Source of the DNA: Pseudochrobactrum asaccharolyticum
GTDB lineage: Bacteria; Pseudomonadota; Alphaproteobacteria; Rhizobiales; Rhizobiaceae
Length of the DNA: 64,000 nt
Reading direction: 5' to 3'
Assembly: GCF_003314995.1 (NCBI RefSeq)
Contig: NZ_QNRH01000002.1
Coordinates: 434,001-498,000 of the forward strand
The translations under genes and the position numbers were made by a program. Under the pieces are notes generated by a model. That model saw only the letters and a list, made by a program, of their open reading frames with translations, ran no database searches and was not told the DNA's origin. Positions 57,496 to 64,000 of this stretch are shown here, piece by piece (position 1 is the first letter of the stretch; every line of letters starts with the position of its first letter).

Positions 57496-60060
57496 TTATA
57501 GTTCCCGCAGCACCGAACTCGCTTTCTGCCCCAGCACCCGCCAAGTACCGGCAAGGCCAAAGCCGACCGTCAGAACCAGCGCGGTTAAAACCGTAAAGAA
57601 AGCCACATCCGGCAACATCCGCATCTGCAAATTCATCAGCTTTACGACGACAAACCATGCCGCAAGGCCGCCTGCCCCCAGAGCAAAAACAGCGGTCGCA
57701 AAGCCGAGCAGCGCATATTCATAAATGAAAGCGCGGATCAGCATCCAGCGGGTCGCACCCAGGGTTTTCAGCACAACCGCATCATGCTGTCTGGCACGGT
57801 TGCCCGCAGCCAATGCCCCTGCCAAGACCAAAATTGCAGCGAGAAGTCCGACCGATGCAGCCCAGCGGATAGCAACCGCCAACTGACTGATCAGATCATT
57901 GGCCACTTCAATTGCATCTTTGACCCGTACAGATGTAACTGCCGGAAAGGTTTGGGTCACGGTACGCAACACATTCGCTTCCTGTTCCGGTGCCGCATCG
58001 GCATCCGTCAGTGTCGCCAGCCATGAATGCGGTGCACCGGCAAAAGTATTGGGCGAAAACACCATGACGAAATTGATCGCCAGTGTTTCCCATTGCACCT
58101 GACGGAAATTGGCAATTTTTGCAGTAATATTGCGGCCAAGCACATTCACTGTCACCGTATCACCGATTTTCAGCCCGAGCTCTTCTGCTTCTTTGGCAGC
58201 AAAAGAAACCAATGGCTCGCCGCTGTAATCCGCCGGCCACCATTCGCCTTGCGACATGGTGGAGTTTTCCGGCAGGTTCTTGGCATAGGTAATGCCGCGA
58301 TCGCCACGCAATACCCATGCCCCTTGCGGCGGTACATTGACCTTATCAACATCCGTGCCGTTCAGCGCCACAATGCGCCCGCGTAGCATGGCTGCACTCA
58401 CCACTTTGCCTTCCGGTGCTGTTTTGGCCAGCAGATCACGGAAACCGTCAATTTCGGTATTCTGAATATCAACGAAGAAGAAATTCGGTGCGTGGGCTGG
58501 AAGACTCTGGGTGATCTGACGACGCAGATTTCCATCAACCAAAGCCAGCGCCACAACCAATGTCAGGCCAAGACCCAGCGACAACACAACAGAAGGCGTC
58601 AAGGCACCCGGGCGATGAATATTGCCAACAGCCAACCGCAAGGCAGGCGATTTAAACCTTGGTGCTTTGCGCGCCAGCATCCGCAGGCCGAAAGATACAC
58701 CGCGTAAAATAATGAAAGCAGCAACCGCACCGACAATGAACACACCGGCAATGCGCTGATCTTCAACAAAAAACAGCACCAGACCGATCAACGCCAGCAA
58801 GAGCGCTCCGGCCCCTGCCAGATAAAGCACAGGCGGCCAGCCGCTCTGGTCAAAACCTTTCTGACGAAACAAAGCCGTTGCCGGAATTGTTCGTGCCCGC
58901 CCTAAAGGCAACAGTGCAAAAATCAGTGTTGTAATCAGACCGAAAGCCGTGGCCAGCAGCAAAGCTTGAGGGTAAATTTTCAAACCACCACTGACCGGCA
59001 GATAGGAAGACAGGCCATAAACCGCCGCAGCACTTAATCCCAGTGACAGTACCAGACCAATCACAATACCGATCAGCGCAATCGCCACAATCTGACAGAG
59101 ATAAATCAGCACCACGAAATCAGCAGATGCGCCGAGCGATTTGAATGTTGCAATAACCGGCCGCTTGCCGTCGAGAAAACTACGCACCGCATTGGCCACG
59201 CCAACGCCGCCGATAATCAGCGATGTCAGCCCGACAAGGGTGAGAAACTGCGAAAACCGCTCAATATTGGCCGATAAAGCCGGTGCAGCATTGCTACGAT
59301 TACGGATATTCCAGCCAGCTTCTGGGAAGTTTTTTTCAGCTGCGCTTTCCAGTCCTGCAAGCCGCGTATCCTGTGCGCCGGTCTGCGCTGTATCAGGCAA
59401 AGCGATTTTATAAATATAATTGACCAGACTGCCAGGCTGAATAAGACCGGCTGCCCGCAAGGCCTCATCCGAGGTCAGAAAACGCGGTGCAAGTGCCATA
59501 CCTGAGGCCAGCATATCCGGCTCACTCTCGATAATCGCCCGCAGCGTAAACTTTGCAGAGCCGAGCATGATCTGATCGCCGATTTTCAAGTTCAAGCGAT
59601 CAAGCAAAAGCTGCGGTACAGCCGCACCATAGGCACCATCTTGCACAGAAAAACGTGTCTTTGAGGACAAATCTGGCTGCAGTTTCAACGTACCATAAAG
59701 CGGATAAGCGCTATCAACAGCCTTCACCTCAACCAGCGCCTGATCGGAACCATCGGTCATGCGCACCATCGAGCGCATAGTGATATTCTCAGACACAGTG
59801 CCCTGAGCATTCAGAAACGCGCGTTCCTGCTCAGTCACCTCACGCTGATTGAGCATAAAGCTGACATCACCGCCGAGAATAGCCTGTCCTTCAACAGCCA
59901 GACCATCGGCAATGGAACGGGCAACGGAATTGACACCGCCGATTGCCGCGACACCAAGGGCAATACAGCCAAGGAAAATGTAAAAGCCGGTCAGGCCGCC
60001 GCGCATCTCACGCAGGGCAAAACGCAATGCGAGAGCAAAAGATGGTTTGGCTTTACTCAT
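57496..60060 (-). CDS. FtsX-like ABC transporter permease (YbbP type)
   Basis: An 854-residue permease. A short cytoplasmic start (FALRFALREMRGGLTGFYIFLGCIALGVAAIGGV, helix 1) leads to a large periplasmic MacB-type domain (about 40-250). Two FtsX domains follow, with helices near 260-420 and 725-840, separated by a second periplasmic part. Total length and the ten or so helices match YbbP. With the ATPase immediately upstream (4-nt ATGA overlap) it forms a lipoprotein- or lipid-extraction type machine rather than an importer. The pair is divergent from tesA, an arrangement shared with E. coli ybbAP/tesA. Confidence 0.92.
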   Translation of the reverse strand: MSKAKPSFALALRFALREMRGGLTGFYIFLGCIALGVAAIGGVNSVARSIADGLAVEGQAILGGDVSFMLNQREVTEQERAFLNAQGTVSENITMRSMVRMTDGSDQALVEVKAVDSAYPLYGTLKLQPDLSSKTRFSVQDGAYGAAVPQLLLDRLNLKIGDQIMLGSAKFTLRAIIESEPDMLASGMALAPRFLTSDEALRAAGLIQPGSLVNYIYKIALPDTAQTGAQDTRLAGLESAAEKNFPEAGWNIRNRSNAAPALSANIERFSQFLTLVGLTSLIIGGVGVANAVRSFLDGKRPVIATFKSLGASADFVVLIYLCQIVAIALIGIVIGLVLSLGLSAAAVYGLSSYLPVSGGLKIYPQALLLATAFGLITTLIFALLPLGRARTIPATALFRQKGFDQSGWPPVLYLAGAGALLLALIGLVLFFVEDQRIAGVFIVGAVAAFIILRGVSFGLRMLARKAPRFKSPALRLAVGNIHRPGALTPSVVLSLGLGLTLVVALALVDGNLRRQITQSLPAHAPNFFFVDIQNTEIDGFRDLLAKTAPEGKVVSAAMLRGRIVALNGTDVDKVNVPPQGAWVLRGDRGITYAKNLPENSTMSQGEWWPADYSGEPLVSFAAKEAEELGLKIGDTVTVNVLGRNITAKIANFRQVQWETLAINFVMVFSPNTFAGAPHSWLATLTDADAAPEQEANVLRTVTQTFPAVTSVRVKDAIEVANDLISQLAVAIRWAASVGLLAAILVLAGALAAGNRARQHDAVVLKTLGATRWMLIRAFIYEYALLGFATAVFALGAGGLAAWFVVVKLMNLQMRMLPDVAFFTVLTALVLTVGFGLAGTWRVLGQKASSVLREL

Positions 60061-60788
60061 TGGGCGGCTTCCGCCGGAACAGGTTCCTCGGCAGCATGAA
60101 CCGGCTCTGCATGAATTTGCCCCGAACGCACATGAATTTCACGGGCACAACGTGCGGCCAGTGACGGATCATGGGTCACCAGCACCATTGTCAGCCCGTA
60201 TTCCTGCTGCTTGGCAAAAAGCAAATCCGCAATCTGGCCACCGGTTTCGCTATCGAGATTACCTGTCGGTTCATCGGCGATCAGAATTGCCGGTTTCGGC
60301 GCTAACGCACGGGCAATTGCCACACGCTGCTGCTCTCCGCCGGACAGTGCAGACGGATAATGGGACAAACGATGGCCAAGCCCCACTGATTTCAACGCCT
60401 GTTCCGCAACCGTAAATGCATCATCCCGCCCTGCCAGTTCCAGCGGCACGGCGACATTTTCCAGAGCTGTCATATTGGGGATCAGATGAAACGACTGAAA
60501 AACAATGCCGATATTACGGCCGCGAAAGGCTGCTGCCTGATCTTCGCTCATCTGATCAATCCGTTCGCCGCTGATCAGTACTTTGCCACTATCGACTTTT
60601 TCAAGCCCTGCCAGCACCATCAGTAACGTGGATTTACCGGAGCCGGAAGGACCGACAATACCGACCGATTCACCGCTTTGTATTTTCAGGGAAATATCGT
60701 TGAGAACGTGGACACGGGAAGCATTGCTTCCCAAAGTCAGATCAATATTTTCAAGCATAATACCGGATTGGTGAGGCTGCATAGTCAC
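60057..60788 (-). CDS. ABC transporter ATP-binding protein (YbbA type)
   Basis: A 243-residue LolD/MacB-class ATPase. Walker A is GPSGSGKSTLL, the Q-loop FQSFHLIPNMTALENV, the signature LSGGEQQRVAIARALA, Walker B AILIADEPTGNLD and the switch VTHDPSLAA. The start is GTG 60788 or ATG 60782; GGGAA is 5 bases before the GTG. A 20-residue Ala/Glu/Pro tail is unusual for the family. It is co-translated with the YbbP-type permease. Confidence 0.93.
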   Translation of the reverse strand: MTMQPHQSGIMLENIDLTLGSNASRVHVLNDISLKIQSGESVGIVGPSGSGKSTLLMVLAGLEKVDSGKVLISGERIDQMSEDQAAAFRGRNIGIVFQSFHLIPNMTALENVAVPLELAGRDDAFTVAEQALKSVGLGHRLSHYPSALSGGEQQRVAIARALAPKPAILIADEPTGNLDSETGGQIADLLFAKQQEYGLTMVLVTHDPSLAARCAREIHVRSGQIHAEPVHAAEEPVPAEAAQ

Positions 60789-60969
60789 GTCATTTCCCTG
60801 ATAAATGGCGGAGGCCCTGAAGACAGATTGTTTTCTATCTGGGGTCGCAGAAAGCTAATGTACAGGGCAAAGGGTGAAATACTGTTGCCCTGACCATAAA
60901 TTTGGCTCTTGCAAGCCTGATATTATTCGCCATATGCAAGTTATCACGTTCAGACAGGATCAAAAATCA

Positions 60970-61635
60970 ATGACGCTGCGGCTCTCTTCTATCACAAGCA
61001 TGGCTTTAGTGCTGGGGCTCTCGATTTTTGCCGCATCTCCTGTCTCAGCGCAGGATACCAGTAGCGATACTGTGCAAATTGTCGGCTTTGGCGACAGTCT
61101 GATGGCAGGCTATCAGCTGGCACAAACAGATGGTTTTACCGCACAGTTACAGTCTGCTCTGACAGAAGCCGGTTATAAGGTTACTGTGGCCAACGCCGGT
61201 GTTTCCGGCGATACCAGCAGTGCAGGTCTGGCACGTCTCGACTGGTCGGTGCCGGATGAAGCACAGCTGGTGATTTTAGAACTTGGTGCCAATGATGCCC
61301 TGCGCGGTATCTCTCCTGAACTGACTGAAAAGAACCTTGATCAGATGCTGGCACGTTTACAGACACGCGGCATTCCCGTGTTGCTGGCCGGTATGATCGC
61401 CCCGCCGAATATGGGCACTGAATATGCGACAAAATTCAATCCGCTCTATCAAAAGCTCGCAGATAAATATCAGGTGAAGCTCTATCCGTTTTTTCTGGAC
61501 GGTGTTGCGGCGGATAAAAGCTTGCTGCTGGAAGACGGTATGCATCCCAATCCGCAAGGCGTAAAAATCATGGTTCAGAATATTCTGCCGGATGTGAAAG
61601 CCATGCTGGATCAGGAATCAATTGATCTCAACTAA
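60970..61635 (+). CDS. tesA: arylesterase / lysophospholipase (TesA, SGNH hydrolase)
   Basis: A 221-residue periplasmic SGNH esterase. I start at ATG 60970 (MTLRLSSITSMALVLGLSIF), giving a signal peptide ending VSAQ and AGGA about 10 bases upstream. Block I is GFGDSLMAG (Ser43), block II has Gly80 (AGVSGDT), block III is LELGANDALRG (Asn108) and block V is EDGMHPNPQG (Asp189, His192). It hydrolyses acyl esters and thioesters. It is divergent from ybbAP, a pairing that suggests related work on envelope lipids. Confidence 0.94.
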   Translation: MTLRLSSITSMALVLGLSIFAASPVSAQDTSSDTVQIVGFGDSLMAGYQLAQTDGFTAQLQSALTEAGYKVTVANAGVSGDTSSAGLARLDWSVPDEAQLVILELGANDALRGISPELTEKNLDQMLARLQTRGIPVLLAGMIAPPNMGTEYATKFNPLYQKLADKYQVKLYPFFLDGVAADKSLLLEDGMHPNPQGVKIMVQNILPDVKAMLDQESIDLN

Positions 61636-61928
61636 GCCAACAAACCCCGATCGGGGATTCATCATCCTGACACAATGCATATGCTAATTATGCAATGCGG
61701 AACACATGATGTGGTAATATCAGCAGATTTTTATACGATTGAATAATCTTCTGCGGACTATTTCACAAAGTCCTTGTACTAAAGACGGATCAGTGCTTCG
61801 CTAAGATAAAAGCATGACAGCCTGCCTCACAAACATGCTGTTTTGCCGGTGCAGACCGGACCGCAAATCAATGGTGCCGGTTTGACCAAAACCAAATATT
61901 GAGACCATATCCCTTTGAGGAGGATGCA

Positions 61929-62555
61929 ATGCCGCGCCTTTTCACTGCCCTTGAAATCTCCCGCGATGCCGCTCTGTCACTGTCTTTGTTACGTGGCGGG
62001 CTTATCGGCCCTAAAGGCTCTGTTCGCTGGATTGATCCCGAAAATTATCACATCACTTTGCGCTTTATCGGCGATGTCGAAGGTCATGTTGCCGATGAGA
62101 TCGTGCATGCATTGGATCGCATTGACCGGCAGAGTTTTACGCTGCAACTGGCGGGCGTTGATGTTTTCGGCAGCAAAAAACCGCATAGTATTTATGCCGG
62201 TGTTGCGCCTTCCCCTGATCTTTTGGCCTTGCAGGCTGAAATGGAGCGGATCTGCCAGAGATTGCGTCTGCCGCCTGACCCGCGCAAATTTACCCCGCAT
62301 GTCACACTGGCACGGCTCAAAGGCCTGCCGGATATGCAGCTGGCGCGCTATTTGTCTGAGCGGGGCAATTTCACGACTCTGCCGTTTAACGTCAGTCGTT
62401 TCGTACTGATGTCGTCAAAGGAATCCACCGGTGGCGGCCCTTATGTAACGGAAGAAGTCTGGCCGTTGCGCAGTGCATCCTTCAATGCCGGTTTTGAAAA
62501 CGGACAGGATATACCGGCCTCCAATTATCATTTTCCGGCCGGAGCCGCGGAGTAA
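61929..62555 (+). CDS. thpR: RNA 2',3'-cyclic phosphodiesterase
   Basis: A 208-residue 2H phosphoesterase (LigT/ThpR family). The twin HxTx motifs are His41-Ile-Thr-Leu and His124-Val-Thr-Leu, in two symmetric lobes. It opens 2',3'-cyclic phosphate RNA ends and can ligate tRNA halves in vitro. I start at MPRLFTALEI, 61929, with GAGGAGG just upstream; an in-frame start 30 bases earlier lacks one. The preceding 293 bp after tesA hold only a CCCCGATCGGGG hairpin and no gene. Confidence 0.94.
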   Translation: MPRLFTALEISRDAALSLSLLRGGLIGPKGSVRWIDPENYHITLRFIGDVEGHVADEIVHALDRIDRQSFTLQLAGVDVFGSKKPHSIYAGVAPSPDLLALQAEMERICQRLRLPPDPRKFTPHVTLARLKGLPDMQLARYLSERGNFTTLPFNVSRFVLMSSKESTGGGPYVTEEVWPLRSASFNAGFENGQDIPASNYHFPAGAAE

Positions 62556-62567
62556 TCGGCTGTACCT

Positions 62568-62602
62568 CAACAAACAAAAGCGGCAGATTACTCTGCCGCT
62601 AC
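62568..62602 (-). terminator. terminator downstream of the phosphatase gene
   Basis: A minus-strand stem AGCGGCAG/CTGCCGCT with a 6-nt loop is followed by TTTTGTTTGTTG. It lies 90 bp beyond the current stop codon, after the tandem 28-bp repeats. Confidence 0.8.
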
Positions 62603-62633
62603 CATGCTTAAGCCAGTCTGGCAGCTACACCTT

Positions 62634-62717
62634 GTTACTCCAACCTCTCGGCAAGCGCCGCATTACTTTAATCTGTCGGCTAACGCCTCATTATTGCAAT
62701 CTGTCGGCTAGCGCCTC
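62634..62717 (-). repeat. three 28-bp tandem repeats spanning the phosphatase 3' end
   Basis: Units at 62717-62690, 62689-62662 and 62661-62634 (minus strand) each read as eight codons, a TAA stop and one extra base. They encode EALADRLQ-stop, EALADRLK-stop and AALAERLE-stop. Only the first is in the gene. Most differences are in third codon positions or conservative. A decayed fourth unit may lie at 62633-62603 (LPDWLK). Confidence 0.85.
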
Positions 62718-63182
62718 CGCTGCCTCACGAACCATCTCATATACCCGTTCGAAATCTTCAATATCGCCATAATACGGATCAGGAATTTCTTCGCCCCGAT
62801 CTGCAGCATGACCATCCAATCCGTCACGGGCAACCGCCGTAAACAAGCCGGTCACAGCAGGACTGCCACAAGGTGCAAGGCGGTTGATTGTCATCAGATT
62901 ATTCTGATCCATGCCCAAAATCAGATCAAAGCGACTAAAATCCTCATCACTCAGCTGGCGGCAGCGCTGTTTTGAAATATCAATGCCATTTTGTTTGGCA
63001 ACGGCCACAGACCGCTCATCCGGCGCTTCGCCGGTATGATAACCATTGGTACCTGCAGAATCGATCAGGAATTCCCGTTGCGGAAAACGCTCCTGCACCA
63101 CAGCACGCATAACACCTTCAGCAAGGGGAGAACGGCAAATATTCCCAAGGCAGATGAAAAGAATTGAATATGGCTGCGGCAT
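62691..63182 (-). CDS. low molecular weight protein-tyrosine-phosphatase
   Basis: A 163-residue cytoplasmic phosphatase. The P-loop is CLGNICRSP (Cys11, Arg17) at the N-terminus, and the general-acid loop is IPDPYYGD. The usual LGMDQNNL block is present. I start at ATG 63182 (MPQPYSILFICLG), with GGGAGA upstream, rather than 15 bases earlier. Partners may be tyrosine kinases of polysaccharide synthesis or, as in Brucella relatives, unknown. The final EALADRLQ and stop lie in the first of three 28-bp tandem repeats. Confidence 0.93.
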   Translation of the reverse strand: MPQPYSILFICLGNICRSPLAEGVMRAVVQERFPQREFLIDSAGTNGYHTGEAPDERSVAVAKQNGIDISKQRCRQLSDEDFSRFDLILGMDQNNLMTINRLAPCGSPAVTGLFTAVARDGLDGHAADRGEEIPDPYYGDIEDFERVYEMVREAAEALADRLQ

Positions 63183-63390
63183 AGATTCTCCCGGCATTCA
63201 AAATATAGAACACACCAGCGCTAAGGCAGATATGTCTTCAGTTTATGCAATCATTGAATCAAGATTGGTTCTGATAGAGGTATAAATATAAACTGTGACA
63301 TGAACCGAAACTGTACAAAAAACAAGTTACGGTAATTTAATGCAGTCCCGTGGTATATTTTCACATCTTTCCATTTCAGGAGACCGCCCC

Positions 63391-63684
63391 ATGTCCAGAA
63401 CACCCCTCACCCGTGAAGAAATCACCACTGCACTCGCTGCTTTATCCGGCTGGGCATTATCTGAAGATCACAAATCAATCCGTAAAGATTTCAAATTCCG
63501 TGATTTCAATACAGCCTTTGCCTTTATGACACGAATTGCTCTGCTTGCGGAAAAACTCGACCATCATCCGGAATGGTTCAATGTCTATAATAAAGTTGAA
63601 ATAACCCTGACCACCCATTCCGCCAAAGGCCTGACAGCACTGGATATGCGCATGGCGCAGCTTGCCAATGAATATGCAGGCTAA
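63391..63684 (+). CDS. phhB: 4a-hydroxytetrahydrobiopterin dehydratase
   Basis: A 97-residue pterin-4a-carbinolamine dehydratase. The active-site block is EKLDHHPEWFNVYNKVEITLTTHSAKGLTALD, with His58, His59 and His76. It recycles the pterin cofactor of phenylalanine hydroxylase, or in bacteria without it may act in other pterin or molybdopterin chemistry. The start at 63391 has CAGGAG 8 bases upstream; an earlier in-frame ATG does not. No phhA is in view. Confidence 0.96.
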   Translation: MSRTPLTREEITTALAALSGWALSEDHKSIRKDFKFRDFNTAFAFMTRIALLAEKLDHHPEWFNVYNKVEITLTTHSAKGLTALDMRMAQLANEYAG

Positions 63685-63755
63685 CAGCGTTCATTCTCCG
63701 CATATCTTGTAAAACAGTAGGAACTGCACCATCTGTATTCCCATGAGGATTTGCT

Positions 63756-64000
63756 ATGGATGATGTCAAAATAGGTGAAATTTTGCAGCCGGGCACCGAG
63801 CGCGAACAGGAAAGCCGTGCGCGCCGTGTCCGTAAACATTTCTGGAAAACCCTGAAAAAAGCCGCTGGCCGAATACCTTTTACGGAAGATCTGGTGGCTT
63901 CCTATTATTGCGCGCTTGACCCTAAGACGCCCGCGCGTGTGCGTGCGATCCTGCTCGCCGCTCTCGCATATTTTGTGCTGCCGTTTGATTTTGTGCCGGA
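63756..64000 (+). CDS. YkvA/DUF1232 family membrane protein, N-terminal fragment
   Basis: The window ends inside this gene; 81 residues are visible. After a basic start (EREQESRARRVRKHFWKTLKKAAGR) comes the DUF1232 signature IPFTEDLVASYYCALDPKTPARVRAILLAALAYFVLPFDFVP, the last part membrane-associated. GAGGA lies 7 bases before the ATG. Function unknown in the family. Confidence 0.9.
   Translation, partial: MDDVKIGEILQPGTEREQESRARRVRKHFWKTLKKAAGRIPFTEDLVASYYCALDPKTPARVRAILLAALAYFVLPFDFVP

Noticed and set aside
57496-60788. Macrolide exporter (MacAB) or cell-division FtsEX for the ABC pair
   Set aside because: No MacA-type adaptor gene, and the permease is far longer than FtsX with two FtsX domains; adjacency to tesA fits YbbA/YbbP.

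Overview
The window is a stretch of alphaproteobacterial chromosome. Gene content and protein style (a giant NdvB/Cgs-type cyclic beta-1,2-glucan synthetase, ccmABCDG, a YccA gene with a ybhL-like leader, DUF1345 next to fghA) point to Hyphomicrobiales, most likely Brucellaceae. Base composition looks close to 50% GC by eye, low for Brucella/Ochrobactrum and closer to Pseudochrobactrum/Paenochrobactrum; the genus is inference only. No rRNA, tRNA, CRISPR array, transposase, integrase or phage gene was seen.

Layout. 0-5 kb: the tail of a DUF1345 membrane protein, formaldehyde detoxification (fghA), a cytochrome P450, and a divergent copper-type pair (small His/Cys-containing exported protein plus Met/His-rich multicopper oxidase). 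5-13 kb: gyrB, then a B12 uptake operon on the minus strand (btuB-btuF-btuC-btuD) behind a cobalamin riboswitch. 13-23 kb: Ldh-family oxidoreductase, DEAD-box helicase, polA, an unannotated candidate small RNA, an M20 peptidase-RNase D pair and an acyltransferase. 23-31 kb: PBP1A, GNAT-glpK, SDR-sugar kinase and pncB. 31-40 kb: the 8.6-kb glucan synthetase. 40-44 kb: sulfate uptake (cysP-cysT-cysW-cysA). 44-50 kb: lipoprotein, MliC-type protein, stand-alone Lrp ligand domain, ilvD, a class IV PLP enzyme divergent from a MerR regulator, and a methyltransferase. 50-57 kb: ccmABCDG divergent from acnA, then yccA. 57-64 kb: YbbA/YbbP-type ABC exporter divergent from tesA, then thpR, a low-Mr phosphotyrosine phosphatase, phhB and a partial YkvA gene.

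Most of the window is core metabolism and envelope biology, and I found no new defence or mobile system. What stands out is non-coding. (1) A candidate sRNA between polA and the M20 peptidase has three successive stem-loops that each expose a C-rich loop, ending in a terminator. (2) A family of 105-107-bp TAGAGC-bounded elements has compensatory changes in its stems, and supplies the last 11 codons of btuD and the stop codon of rnd. (3) A 28-bp tandem repetition of the 3' end of the phosphatase gene carries its own stop codon in every unit. (4) There are structured leaders on btuB, acnA and yccA, a MerR-style operator, and a chain of mini-ORFs before the methyltransferase.
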